Shown: piece after piece, positions 17,660-28,488 of the stretch
Numbering within the stretch: position 1 is the first letter of the stretch
How the letters are laid out: each line of letters opens with the position of its first letter
Assembly (NCBI GenBank): GCA_003259005.1
Contig: QLII01000001.1
Coordinates: 3,054,501 to 3,118,500 of the forward strand
Direction: 5' to 3'
Length of the DNA stretch: 64,000 nt
Source of the DNA: Spirosoma telluris
Lineage (GTDB): Bacteria > Bacteroidota > Bacteroidia > Cytophagales > Spirosomataceae
The notes under the pieces: model-generated
What the model saw: the letters and a program-made list of their open reading frames with translations, nothing else
What the model was told of the DNA's origin: nothing
Databases searched by the model: none
Program-made: the position numbers and the translations under genes

Positions 17660-19681
17660 ATGAACTTCAAATTAACTTCTGAATTTCAACCCACGGGCGA
17701 CCAGCCGAAAGCCATTGAAAAGTTGGTCAAGGGGATAAATGAAGGTGAACCAGCACAGGTATTACTCGGGGTCACGGGGTCAGGTAAGACGTTTACGGTA
17801 GCCAACCTCATTGCGCAGACCAACCGGCCAACGCTCGTTTTGAGCCATAATAAAACACTGGCAGCCCAGCTTTACGGCGAATTCAAGCAGTTTTTCCCTG
17901 AAAACGCGGTCGAGTACTTTATCTCGTACTACGATTATTACCAGCCGGAAGCATTCATTGCTACAACGAACACCTACATAGAAAAAGACCTAGCTATCAA
18001 TGAGGAAATTGATAAACTGCGCTTGGCAGCCACATCAGCCTTGATGAGTGGTCGGCGCGATGTGATTGTGGTGGCGTCTGTTTCCTGCATTTATGGCATG
18101 GGCAACCCTGAAGAATTCAAGCGGAACGTGGTCAGGATTGGCGTGGGTGAACAAATGAGCCGTAACCAGTTTCTGCATCACCTGGTTAGCATTCTGTATA
18201 GTCGTACGGAAGGTGAATTTCAGCGGGGCAATTTCCGGGTTAAAGGTGATACGGTCGATCTTTACGTAGCCTATGCCGACTTTGCCTACCGGGTCATTTT
18301 CTTCGGTGACGAAATCGAAACGATTCAGCAGATTGACCCCAGTACGGGCCGGAAGATCTCGAACGAGAACATGGTGACGATCTTCCCCGCTAACCTCTTC
18401 GTTACGGGCCGTGATACATTGAATAATGCCATCCACGAAATTCAGGACGACATGATGGCGCAGGTGCGCTACTTCGAATCAGAAATGCGGGAACAGGAAG
18501 CTACACGCATTCGCGAACGTACCGAGTTCGACCTTGAAATGATGCGTGAGTTAGGCTATTGTTCGGGCATTGAGAACTATTCCCGCTATTTCGACAAGCG
18601 CAAACCGGGTCAGCGTCCGTTCTGCCTGCTTGATTATTTTCCTGATGATTATCTGATGGTGATTGACGAAAGCCATGCTACAATCCCGCAAATTCGGGCC
18701 ATGTGGGGTGGCGACCGATCACGCAAAACGGCTCTGGTTGACTACGGTTTCCGGTTACCATCAGCCATGGACAATCGCCCACTCACCTTTCAGGAATTTG
18801 AAGACTTATCGGGGCAGTCGATATATGTATCGGCTACGCCATCAGACTATGAACTCCGAAAAAGCGATGGCGTTATCGTGGAGCAACTTATCCGGCCAAC
18901 GGGCCTACTCGACCCCGAAATTGAGGTTCGCCCAAGCCTGAACCAGATCGACGACCTGCTCGAATCCATTGATGCCCGAATCAAAAACCATGAGCGTGTG
19001 TTGGTAACGACCCTCACCAAACGCATGGCCGAAGAACTGACCAAATACCTCGACCGGGTAGGCATCAAAACCCGCTACATCCACTCGGAAGTAAAAACGC
19101 TGGACCGGGTTGAAATTCTGCGCGATCTCCGACTAGGCACCTTTGATGTACTGGTGGGCGTTAACCTCCTCCGGGAAGGACTCGACTTGCCCGAAGTGTC
19201 GCTCGTTGCTATTATGGATGCCGATAAAGAAGGTTTCCTTCGTGACATCCGATCGTTGATTCAAACCATTGGCCGGGCAGCTCGTAACTCGAACGGAAAA
19301 GTAATCATGTATGCCGACCGGATCACGGGCTCTATGGAGAAAGCTATTGATGAAACGAACCGTCGCCGGGCCATTCAGTTGGAATATAATACGGATAATG
19401 GAATCACGCCAATGACGGTATTGAAGTCTCGCGAAGCCATTATGGGGCAAACCAAAGTGGCCGACTCGAAGGTGAAGCATTTCTATGTGGAACCAGAAGA
19501 AATCCGCATTGCTGCCGACCCCGTGGTGCGCTATATGGGCAAAGGCGATCTGGAGAAAATGATCAACGAAACCCAATCAAAAATGGAACGGGCCGCCAAA
19601 GATCTCGACTTTCTGGAGGCTGCCCGTTTGCGTGATGAGTTGTTTCAACTGCGGGATAAGCTGAAGAAGGAGACGGCGTGA
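17660..19681 (+). CDS. uvrB: Excinuclease ABC subunit B
   Basis: Damage-verifying helicase-like subunit of nucleotide excision repair, working with UvrA and UvrC. Walker A GVTGSGKTFT is near residue 39, the damage-probing beta-hairpin YYDYYQPEAF near residue 93, helicase motifs DESHATIPQ and GRAARN follow, and the C-terminal UVR motif for UvrC contact (KDLDFLEAARLRDELFQLRD) is complete. 673 aa is full length. A small hairpin, CCAACTG-TTA-CAGTTGG, lies at 19709-19725 downstream. Confidence 0.98.
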   Translation: MNFKLTSEFQPTGDQPKAIEKLVKGINEGEPAQVLLGVTGSGKTFTVANLIAQTNRPTLVLSHNKTLAAQLYGEFKQFFPENAVEYFISYYDYYQPEAFIATTNTYIEKDLAINEEIDKLRLAATSALMSGRRDVIVVASVSCIYGMGNPEEFKRNVVRIGVGEQMSRNQFLHHLVSILYSRTEGEFQRGNFRVKGDTVDLYVAYADFAYRVIFFGDEIETIQQIDPSTGRKISNENMVTIFPANLFVTGRDTLNNAIHEIQDDMMAQVRYFESEMREQEATRIRERTEFDLEMMRELGYCSGIENYSRYFDKRKPGQRPFCLLDYFPDDYLMVIDESHATIPQIRAMWGGDRSRKTALVDYGFRLPSAMDNRPLTFQEFEDLSGQSIYVSATPSDYELRKSDGVIVEQLIRPTGLLDPEIEVRPSLNQIDDLLESIDARIKNHERVLVTTLTKRMAEELTKYLDRVGIKTRYIHSEVKTLDRVEILRDLRLGTFDVLVGVNLLREGLDLPEVSLVAIMDADKEGFLRDIRSLIQTIGRAARNSNGKVIMYADRITGSMEKAIDETNRRRAIQLEYNTDNGITPMTVLKSREAIMGQTKVADSKVKHFYVEPEEIRIAADPVVRYMGKGDLEKMINETQSKMERAAKDLDFLEAARLRDELFQLRDKLKKETA

Positions 19682-20059
19682 GGGTTTAGTTATATTGATT
19701 ATTACTAACCAACTGTTACAGTTGGGGAGCGTGTGTAGCGTGCATTTCTACATAGCCTCCTGATGGTTCATTTTCACCTTTGCGAAGATCTGGCTAGACA
19801 AGCCAATAATCAATTCTGGATATCTCTCCCACTTTATAGCTATTTTCAAGCTAGTGCTTTGGCAAAATAGATTCTAGTGGATTCTCGGGGCGGCATCGGC
19901 CGTCCGACGTCCGCGCGGTAGATTCTTTTGGCAAGTAAAATACTGGCTATTAGAATCAATAGCATCCCAAGAAACTACCGCGCGGACGTCGGACGGCCGA
20001 TGCCGCCCCGAGAATCTAAATTTGACGAGCACTAGCAAGTTACAAAACAAGATGAATAG
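19682..20059. other. Convergent intergenic region dominated by a large palindromic element
   Basis: Between uvrB and the PorP/SprF gene I see no coding potential. It holds the small uvrB-proximal hairpin and then the GC-rich inverted repeat described separately, which takes up most of the right half. Confidence 0.7.
19851..20037. repeat. Palindromic element with exact 42-bp GC-rich arms
   Basis: Arms 19880-19921 and 19975-20016 are exact complements over 42 bases, containing CGGGGCGGCATCGGCCGTCC and GACGTCCGCGCGGTAG. Outside them a second layer of imperfect arms (CTAGTGCTTTGGCAAAATAG on the left, the complement of CTAGTGCTCGTCAAATTTAG on the right) extends the palindrome to about 187 bases. 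AGATTCT words flank the arms. The outer sequence recurs at 37461-37577 and the GC-rich 16-mer GGCATCGGCCGTCCGA recurs with one mismatch at 53764-53779. No transposase is present. It resembles a MITE or large REP-like element. Confidence 0.92.
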
Positions 20060-21124
20060 TTAAAAATTCAGGCACTTTCGCTGCCGTTTGGCATTACCAC
20101 GCCGGCTTGAAAAGCTAAATAAGGAGTCGAAACCATACCAAATCGTTAGTTCATGGGCTCCGCCCGATGCCCAACTAAGTGATGAAATCGTGACGTCATA
20201 ACTATACTGAACCATAAAACGCTCTAATTGTAAAGCTAGCAGGCCAATAAGCGCATCCCGTTGCGATGTTTGATTATAGCGCCGGAATGGGATATTCCGA
20301 TACCAAACGCCTATCATTAGGGGTGAATAGGTGGCATTTAAGCCCGCATCGAGTTGACGATCAGCTCCTTGTTGGCGGTAGTTCGCGGTAAAGGTTATGC
20401 TTTTATCACGACTGGCTTCGTTGCCTAACCCATGCTCACCTACCGACAAATTCATCGGGAACCGGATACCGAACTGAGCACCGAACCGTTGCCCAACCCA
20501 GTCTTCGCGTCTAAGCGACTTGCCAATATGGTGCAGTGTACTGCCAATCCAAAAGGAAGCCTGGTCACGCTCATCAGGTTGACTTTCCAGCAACGCACCC
20601 GTTGAGAAATCCAGAAAATTATGGCTAATACCCGCCACCGACAGCGGGTCAGAACTGGTCAGGCTCGTTAGACCATTCGCAGAAAACTGATCGACAAAGG
20701 TTAGCCCAGCCGGATTATAACGTCCTGATGTGAACGAGACCTGCGCACTCCCTGTCAGCCGCCATGTTCTATTGGAATCATGAAATAGTGTTACATCGGG
20801 AGCCAGAATAGCATTAACGGTATTGGTGCGCCAATAATTAGCCTGCTGGTCATAAATGGCCTGAACACCCCAGCCTAAGCCAACAGGCCCTCGGTCGGCC
20901 TCCAGATACGTATCAAAGGAGGCTGCCATAGTTTGATAATTAGTCCCAAGTGCAGGCCACTGATTTCGATAATTAAGAATTAGTCTCGATGAGCCAGAAT
21001 TACCAGCAAAAGCCGGATTGTGATAGAGCGGATTCGCATAGAACTGTGAGAATTGCGGGTCTTGAGCACGCACAGTGCTTATCCCTAACGAGCCTAGAAG
21101 CAGGGTTAAAATTAATTTTTGCAT
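20060..21124 (-). CDS. PorP/SprF family T9SS outer-membrane protein
   Basis: Outer-membrane protein of the PorP/SprF family, 354 aa, with a signal peptide (MQKLILTLLLGSLGISTVRA) and the family opening AQDPQFSQFYANPLYHNPAF. SprF-type members are needed for type IX secretion of partner proteins with type B (CHU_C) C-terminal domains, and such a partner, the PKD-repeat protein, is encoded divergently next door. The last ~20 residues are basic (RRGNAKRQRK). A TAnnTTTG promoter was not clearly seen. Confidence 0.92.
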   Translation of the reverse strand: MQKLILTLLLGSLGISTVRAQDPQFSQFYANPLYHNPAFAGNSGSSRLILNYRNQWPALGTNYQTMAASFDTYLEADRGPVGLGWGVQAIYDQQANYWRTNTVNAILAPDVTLFHDSNRTWRLTGSAQVSFTSGRYNPAGLTFVDQFSANGLTSLTSSDPLSVAGISHNFLDFSTGALLESQPDERDQASFWIGSTLHHIGKSLRREDWVGQRFGAQFGIRFPMNLSVGEHGLGNEASRDKSITFTANYRQQGADRQLDAGLNATYSPLMIGVWYRNIPFRRYNQTSQRDALIGLLALQLERFMVQYSYDVTISSLSWASGGAHELTIWYGFDSLFSFSSRRGNAKRQRKCLNF

Positions 21125-21262
21125 GGTGTGGTACTAGTGAATAAAACGGACTGTATTACCTACTTTTTAAGGCCTCGGCAGGCGAACAGTCACGTCCGTA
21201 AAGTAACTAAATAATTTGATCAGATTGTCTATATTTACAACTCTGTCCATTCCTTATATAAA

Positions 21263-24200
21263 ATGTATTTTACTACTTTTCTACGTTATTTTACCTACTT
21301 AGCCACAATAGGCTTAGTTTTTATTTGCTCGTTTACCGCCAACGCCCAATTAGTTGATGTCAATGCCTGCCAGGGCAACTTAACCCGATGCGTATCCGAA
21401 AATGACACATCCTATGTGATGTGTTTCAATGTCATTCCGGCTTCGATCTGCTCCTATAAAAAATTCACAATCAAGTGGGGCGACAGTACCCCTACTGAAA
21501 CCATAAGCGGGCCGGGACCTGTACGGGTAGAGCATACCTACAAACTGGGCAACTTTGGCAAAAACTGCCAGTTTGGTGGAATCTTAAAATACACTATAGA
21601 AATTGAAACGGACTGCCCTGGGATAACATTACCCGAAAATTGGTTTTTCTCTTGAAGCCCACGATTCGGCTTGATATTCCTGATGCCTGCGAAGGGAAAC
21701 CAACTACCTTTCGCAACAACACCTGCCCCAGTTCAACCGATATTGCGAATGACATAAAGTATAGCTGGAACTTCGGCGACGGCACAACCTCAACCCAGGA
21801 AGATCCTTCGCATACCTTCCCTCTAACAAATTCATCCTATCCCATCAGCCTGACGGCGACGAATTCGTGTGGAACCGATACCAAACAGTTTACCATACCC
21901 ATCAAGAAAACACCCGTTGCCAGTTATTCGGCCGTAGGCTATGATTTTAAGGCGCAGGATACGCTGGGCGTTTGCCTGTCGAATGGGGGTGTTTTGTCGC
22001 TTGATGCCACAACGTCCATTGATGCCTCGCGTTACCAGTGGAGCATTACACCCAACACCTACAAATTCGTTCAGAATACAAACAGTGGTTCTCCCGTTCT
22101 AAAAATTCAGTTTACCAGGACAGGGGATTATACCATTACCTTAACCGCACTAAACGACTGCGGCACATCGAAACCCTTCGTTTGCCAACATAGGGTTGTA
22201 GACTTACCTGCCCTCTCCATCGTTCCACAACCCGACACTTGCCAGACCTTTCGTTACCGACTGGTCAGTCCAAATCTGAATGCTACGTATATGTTTAATG
22301 GGCAGCCACTTGCGCCTGGTGCCGATGTAGAAGCCCCCGAATCGACAACACCGTATATTGTTCGGGAGAGCTTACTAATCAGTGCGGTACACGGGTAGTG
22401 AGCGACACTTTTTTTGTACAGGCTCCACAAACGGTACGTATTGTTGTGCCTGCCCTAACAACCCCCGACAAAAAAACAGCCGTATGTGTCGGCTCTGTAC
22501 GGTTTCCTATCCAAACTAATCTTCCAAACGGGACTTGGGCTGGAACCGGAAAAGCGTTTCTGGAAACGCAGGGAAGCAATACATTTTTCAATCCCCGAAC
22601 AACAGGGCAGTATGAGTTAATTTACTCTCGGGGAGGTAGTTTTTGCCGACGTAGCGATACCATTCGGATTGTGGTTGAGGGTGGGCAAGTAACGGCATTT
22701 GATACAGCAATTTGTGGTACAACCTCGTTTATCAAACTGCGAAGTTCGGCGCTGGGTGGAACCTGGAGCAGTTCAGCATTCCCCAATGCGGTTCGTCATG
22801 ATACCCTGTTCCTGAATGGGATAAGCGCCAGTCAAGTCACCGTGACCTATGAACTCAAATTTGGTTCGGCAGGCTGCCCCGCCCGCGATGATGCCCTTAT
22901 TTCGGTAGGACGCCCCAAAGCTGATTTTAGTATAACCGGTGCCTGTAGCGGCTCTGCGATTCAGATTCAGAATACCTCAACCGTAGCCACCGCATTCCGA
23001 TGGTTCCTGAATGGCCAAACAACGCCTGTTTCGACTGATCGGCAACCCACAATAACGCTTCCAGCCGGTCAAAATCGGCTGCTCTTACAGGCTAGTTCGG
23101 CAGGATGTGTGGATACCACGAGTCGGGCGATTCGGCTGGTGGCGGCTCCAACGCCCGTTTCATTTACGCCCAGCCAAACAACGGGTTGCTCACCCATGAC
23201 GGTTTCGTTTGCGGTTGCCGGAGCCGCCAACCCCGATGTACAATACGGCTGGAATTTCAACGATGGCTCAACCAGTGCTTCATTCCAGCCACCCACTCAT
23301 ACATACCGTAATCAGACTCGGCAAAGTCTGACATTCCCGGTCAGTTTAACCGCAAGGAATACCTGTGGTGTCCAGTCTTACTCGGTTGTATTGACCGTGC
23401 GGCCACTGGTACAGGCAGACCTGGGTGTCGATTCAACGACCTTCCGATGCTCACCGGCCCGCGTGAAATTTTCAAACCGATCAACTGGCCAGAGCCAACC
23501 CGCGTTATGGCTTTTCGATGATGGCAGTACCCCCTTCACGTCATTGACCGATACCTTGTCGCACTTATTTTCGGCCCGTGATAGCACAAAAACATTCCGG
23601 GTAAAACTCATTGCCGGAAACGAATGCGGGCGCGATACCAGCACGGTAGCTATTCGTATTTCGCCAACGCTCGTCAGGCCGTTATTCACCATCAGCAATC
23701 CAACACCCTGCCCCGGTGAACCAGTTGTTTTTACAGACGCCACCACCCCAAAGCCTATTCGATGGATATGGCGTTTTAGCAATGGACCGGTACTCACCCA
23801 GGCCAACCCGCAGCAAACATTTACCCAACCGAATACAACTTACACCATTTCGCTCACAGCCATTACCGAATGTGGGTTTGACTCTACCCGTAAAACGATT
23901 CGCACGGGCACCTTACCCACCGGGGATTATCAGCTAAAATCACAATCCGTTTGCCAGGGACAAGCCATTCAGATTACGAACCTGACGAACCCAGCCACTC
24001 GCTTCCGATGGGATTTTGGGGATGGCTCCCTGCTTGATTCCGTCACCTACTCGCCGACGCACACCTATGTGAATCCAGGCAATTATACCGTTTTACTGAC
24101 TGTTTTTGGCACATCGACAGTTTGTCAGAATAAGTTTCCCAAAGCAATTGTTGTGCGCCCTAAACCCTTGGCAACCATCAGTGCTGCTGGCGATGCAGAA

Positions 24201-24712
24201 CAGTGTCTGCCCGGACTTGTCCACCTGACAAGTGCAGCCGCAAACGCCGATAGCTGGACTTGGTACGTAAGCGATGGGCGTCAACTAACTGGTCAAACCA
24301 TCGACTTAGCCTTAGCTCAACCAGGGCCATATAGTGTATCGCTGGTGGTTGCGTCGGGTGGAGCCGAGTGTCAAAGCTCAGTAGGGCCTCAACTGGTGGG
24401 AACGGCCATTGCCTGCGAAGTATTTATTCCGGATGCGTTTTCACCGAACGAAACGGATAACATTGGTAAGACCTGGACCCTGTTCGGGGCTGGAATTCAG
24501 GAGATTTTACTGCTGCGCGTTCGGAGTCGATGGGGGAGGTTGTATTTGAAAAGCAGAATTTCCCGGCGAACAGTAATCAAATCGGCGAATGCTGGGATGG
24601 TAAATTCAATGGGATACCCATGCCTGCCGGAAGCTATACGTTTGAGGCAGAAGTTCTGTTGAAAGGGAATACCACCGTACAACGCGTAGGCAGTGTCGCT
24701 TTGTTACGATGA
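21263..24712 (+). CDS. Large PKD-repeat surface protein with CHU_C (type B T9SS) C-terminus, three frameshifts
   Basis: Secreted or surface-attached protein of about 1150 aa after repair. An N-terminal signal peptide ends near SFTANAQ. Several PKD-type domains follow, marked by WNFGDGT, YGWNFNDGS, WLFDDGS and RWDFGDGS. The C-terminus EVFIPDAFSPNETDN ... WDGKFNGIPMPAGSYTFE is the gliding-motility-associated domain used as a T9SS signal. The frame is lost at a T run near 21644, a GGG at 22364-22366 (one G restores VRGELTNQCGTRVV) and a GGGGG run near 24533 (restoring RSRWGEVVFEK). It pairs with the divergent PorP/SprF gene. An adhesin or motility role is likely but unproven. Confidence 0.88.
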
Positions 24713-24789
24713 ACCTGTTCCAGTTTAATCCCTGCCATAGCCATAGGTATTTCATTACTCACAGTGCAAGGTTATGGGTGGAGCTATGG

Positions 24790-25548
24790 CTAACGTGTTC
24801 TGACAACCTGTAACCGGTCAATCAGAGGTTTTCGGGCACCATCGGGAATGGAAATCTCCTGGGAACCGATGTATAACCGATTCGATTCGATACGATCGAG
24901 GTAGTTGAGATTGATAATCAGCGACCGGGATAATTGATAAAACCCACTCGACAGGTAAGGCACTAGTTTACCCATATTCAAGGATATACTGATCGGCTGA
25001 TACGGTTTTGTCGGGTAAATTCGATGGAAGCCTGAGTTTGTAAGAAACAGTTCGGCATTCCCCCGGTCGGCTTTAACGAATTGAATTTCAGACTTAATCA
25101 CCCGAATATAACCACTACTCGTTGGCAGAAATGTATGATCGGGCAATTCAGGTGCCCCATTGATATTGCCCGCATAAAAATTATGCATCGCCAGATCGAT
25201 CTGGGCAGACAACTCCCGTATGCGGAACGGTTTATGCAAAAAGGCTGCGGGGAAGGTGCTTTTGGCTCGATTAAAGGTTTCTATTTCTGAACTCCCTGTT
25301 ATATAAATGACGGGAGCCCACTTTATGCGCATCAACTCCTTTACGGTTGTGATGCCATCGGCCGGGCCACTGAGTGTAATGTCGACTAACACAATATCGG
25401 GCAGATTTTGCCTCATAAGCCGAATAGCCTCCTCATAGGTAGGTGCCTTACCACAGATTACGTAGCCCGCATTTATCAGGCTTTCTTCCATATCTGTGGC
25501 CATAAACAGGTCATCTTCAACGATCAGTATACGTAAAGGCGTTTCCAT
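24790..25548 (-). CDS. LytTR-type response regulator
   Basis: Two-component regulator of 252 aa. The receiver domain (residues ~1-120) has the acidic pair EDD, the phosphoacceptor Asp in IVLVDITL and the conserved Lys in LHKPF. The C-terminal half is a LytTR DNA-binding domain (YIRVIKSEIQFVKADRGNAE, then SRSLIINLNYLDRI). It lies 58 bases downstream of the HWE-type kinase gene in the same direction, so the two very likely form one system. No target repeat could be identified. Confidence 0.92.
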   Translation of the reverse strand: METPLRILIVEDDLFMATDMEESLINAGYVICGKAPTYEEAIRLMRQNLPDIVLVDITLSGPADGITTVKELMRIKWAPVIYITGSSEIETFNRAKSTFPAAFLHKPFRIRELSAQIDLAMHNFYAGNINGAPELPDHTFLPTSSGYIRVIKSEIQFVKADRGNAELFLTNSGFHRIYPTKPYQPISISLNMGKLVPYLSSGFYQLSRSLIINLNYLDRIESNRLYIGSQEISIPDGARKPLIDRLQVVRTR

Positions 25549-25606
25549 CGGAGTGAGTTATCTGTAAAGAAGTGGAAAAGTTACTTGCTGGCAGATTAGC
25601 AAAGAG

Positions 25607-27373
25607 TTAAGAAAACACAGTTGATGTCTGCAACTCAAAGGAAAGAGAAAAATGACTGCCATTATCGACACTAAAACTTCGTTTCCCTTTTAGCTTTTCG
25701 GTTATCATATCAATTAGCTTCATACCGAATGAATTTCCTTTTACAGCAGGACTGAATCCGGGCCCATTATCCGAAAACCAGATTTGAATCTGCCTGTTAG
25801 CTTGACTGCAACCGATCTCTAAAATCGGCTTTGGGCTAAGCGGAAACGCATATTTACAGGAATTGGTAACCAGCTCATTGAGTAGCAGCCCCACATTGAT
25901 AGCGGAATCGGCATGGAGCCAGATTGGATCGAGACTATATACAGGGCTAACATGACCAAAACTGAAACTACGCAATACGCCACCTACTAGTTCGGGAATA
26001 TACTGCCTGAGATCTACCTCCACTAACCGATCGCCATCGTAGAGCCGCTGGTGTACTAGCGCCATGGCTTCGACCCGTAGTAAGCTTTCTTCTACAGCTT
26101 GCCTTGCTGCCGAATCCGTTAGTCGATTGAATTGTAAACCCAGTAAATTGGTAATAGACTGAAGATTGTTTTTAACCCGGTGGTTTTGCTCTTTCACCAA
26201 TTTGGCATTATGTCCGCTAATACGCCGGTATTTTCTGAACAACCAATAAAAAACGACGCAGGTAATCCCGGCCAGCATAAACAGGCCCATTGTGATGAAC
26301 GTAAGCTTTTGCTGTGCTTTCAGGTTCTCCTGGCGGAGTGCCAGTTCTTGTTGCTGAGCCTTTAGTTTGACTTCCTTTTTTTCGCTTTCATACAGCATTT
26401 CTGCCTTGGCAATTGCCCCTTCCCGATCTTCATTCACACTCTGAATCAGTAATGAGTAGTATTTGGCCTGATGGTCAAAAGCCTGTTTCCAGTTGGCAGT
26501 TTGTTTATAGAGTTTCGTATAGGTTTCTTCAATACTTCGATTCTGTAAGTAATCTCCATGACGAGTTCTATCCCGCACATTGGCTGCTGTATCTATCCAT
26601 TTTTTTGCGAGTATCGGTTGTCCAAGTTCCAGATAACAATCGGCCAATTTTTGCGCAAGATTAATAATGCCATAGGGTTGCTGCATCCGACTATGAATGG
26701 CATACGCTTTTTGAAGGTAAGGGATAGCCTGCCGGGCATCCTTTACCTTCAAAACTTCGCTCAAACAGGTATAGATAATGGCAATATCGAGTGGCTCGTT
26801 CAGAGATAGGGCTTCTTGTTCTGCCTGCTTAAAATAATACAAGGCACTATCCAGCGAAGCTCCCGGAGATGAACCAGGTTTCTCTCGGTTCATTCTCCAG
26901 CCTAACTCATGCACACCCGCCAACACGGTGTTTGCATTCATCATACGATGCTTAGAATGGACAGACTGTAAATTGAGGTAAGCCTTACGGGCATAGCGCA
27001 AGGCGGGCTGATACTGCTTTAGAATGACCTGATTCTCGGTCATTCGAAGATAGACTTTGCCAATATCCTCCGAAGGTCCCAACGGTTCCCGTATGCGTAA
27101 TGACCGGATAAACCATTTTTGGGCCGTTAAATAATCGCCTAAGGCCCCATATCGTTTGCCCATCAGATAACACTTCTCCGCCACTTCCATAGAATCGCCA
27201 GTGGCTAGAGCCTCCTGGTACTCCTGTTGTGTTTTGGCTAATTTCTCATAAAGAAGCTTACCTATAGGGGGCGTTTGTGCCAACACAGAAAAGGTTAGTA
27301 CCAGACTACTCATACAGACCGCTATGCTGAGCACTAGTCTGGTTACTTGTTTACGCTGGCGAATGGATTTCAT
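25607..27373 (-). CDS. Sensor histidine kinase, TPR-containing, HisKA_2/HWE type
   Basis: Membrane sensor kinase of 588 aa. A signal peptide or first membrane segment (VLSIAVCMSSLVLTFSVLA) precedes an extracytoplasmic helical region with TPR-like repeats (residues ~40-320), a second membrane helix (TFITMGLFMLAGITCVVFYW, ~345), and a HisKA_2 dimerisation segment with the phosphoacceptor His in EQNHRVKNNLQ. The ATP-binding domain has LLLNELVTNSCKYAF and WFSDNGPGFSPA. This is the standard Bacteroidota partner of LytTR regulators, and one lies immediately downstream. The signal sensed is unknown. Confidence 0.92.
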   Translation of the reverse strand: MKSIRQRKQVTRLVLSIAVCMSSLVLTFSVLAQTPPIGKLLYEKLAKTQQEYQEALATGDSMEVAEKCYLMGKRYGALGDYLTAQKWFIRSLRIREPLGPSEDIGKVYLRMTENQVILKQYQPALRYARKAYLNLQSVHSKHRMMNANTVLAGVHELGWRMNREKPGSSPGASLDSALYYFKQAEQEALSLNEPLDIAIIYTCLSEVLKVKDARQAIPYLQKAYAIHSRMQQPYGIINLAQKLADCYLELGQPILAKKWIDTAANVRDRTRHGDYLQNRSIEETYTKLYKQTANWKQAFDHQAKYYSLLIQSVNEDREGAIAKAEMLYESEKKEVKLKAQQQELALRQENLKAQQKLTFITMGLFMLAGITCVVFYWLFRKYRRISGHNAKLVKEQNHRVKNNLQSITNLLGLQFNRLTDSAARQAVEESLLRVEAMALVHQRLYDGDRLVEVDLRQYIPELVGGVLRSFSFGHVSPVYSLDPIWLHADSAINVGLLLNELVTNSCKYAFPLSPKPILEIGCSQANRQIQIWFSDNGPGFSPAVKGNSFGMKLIDMITEKLKGKRSFSVDNGSHFSLSFELQTSTVFS

Positions 27374-28488
27374 ACCGAGTTAAAACGGATTAGTTAATGA
27401 ATTAGGGAGAACCGCTTCATCACTTGTAATAATACGATAAAAAGACAACTTCTATAGACTGAGAACTAAGGACTGATCTAATCAGGGCAACTACTGATTA
27501 AATTTCAGGAAATAGCTCAAACACCTTCGTTCGTAAAAAAACTGCTTTCGTTAGTAATATTCCGGCATTGGGGAATTTGGTGATTCGACCTATGGAGATA
27601 CTCGTTTATTTACAGTAGTTAACAATTTCCCATTTGACGCTTCTACCACATCTATGAAAAAAAAACCTCTACTTTTTCTATTTTTTTTACGAGTTTCTAG
27701 TGGTGCCAGTGATCTAACGCCACCCTACTGTAAGTAACCTACCTAAAGCATTACCGGCGCTTTCGACATACATATGAGTGAGGGCAACAAACCGGCTACT
27801 TATTCCTTTTCCAGCTATTTTCAGCCGGCCAGTTTTGATCGAAAATCGAACCGTTTACCGCTAAGATAAGCACCAAAATGAACGAGCAATATAACCGCAA
27901 CAAAACGCCTTAACGGAAGGCAAATCAACTCTATCCACACCATTTTTAAAAAAGTTGAATACTAAGCTAAAATAAGTAGTGTATTTCTGTTACTTGTAGT
28001 TACTGAGTTAGCATTAAGTAGTGGTTATTAAGTTATTAGGTTATTGGTTAATAAATTGTCTGTCAACCAATAACCTAATAACTATTTCCCATTTACTTAA
28101 TCAATGATTGATAGTAGAGCATGCCCTCGCTGGCGAATTGATTAACTGCCGCACTACTTTATATATATCTGTAATACCTGTTTTACTTTCCGCTTCTTTC
28201 CTACGACCATGATTGAACCACACTACTTCCTTTTTTACCTGACGCCCATTTCCTCAGCAGGAGTTGCGCAGGAAGTGCCTAACAAACAGAGTATTATTGC
28301 GAACAGAAGGCACTAAATTCACTTCCCCACTAAAACTCCAGGGCTTCTCGCTGCGGAAGAATCCGAAGTAGCATTTGCCTATAAAGATCAATCACGTTCA
28401 AATTTTCCTGCTTGCTCATTACCGCGCCCTATGGGCATGGGCGGGTGTTATCGTGCTTTTTTGAAACCAATTAAACTACTATTCTACC
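27374..28488. other. 1.1-kb region without a recognisable gene
   Basis: AT-rich with stops in all frames. Two short reading frames look like remnants: one from the ATG near 27655 starts like a signal peptide (MKKKPLLFLFFLRVSSG) and stops after 27 codons; another near 28209 runs 34 codons (MIEPHYFLFYLTPIS). A 19-bp inverted repeat lies at 28031-28083. A CG-rich palindromic patch (GCCCTATGGGC) is near 28427. No RNA gene could be recognised. It may be a decayed gene region or a long regulatory leader for the locus that follows. Confidence 0.5.
28031..28083. repeat. 19-bp perfect inverted repeat of GTTATTAG octamers
   Basis: Arms 28031-28049 and 28065-28083 are exact complements (AGTTATTAGGTTATTGGTT on the left). 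With bases 28023-28030 the left side reads as octamers GGTTATTA, AGTTATTA, GGTTATTG. It follows the same tandem-word arm design as the other repeats but uses an unrelated word. Confidence 0.88.

Noticed and set aside
19851..20037. Insertion sequence remnant
   Set aside because: The arms are long and internal sequence is only about 50 bases; no transposase fragment and no clear target duplication were found.
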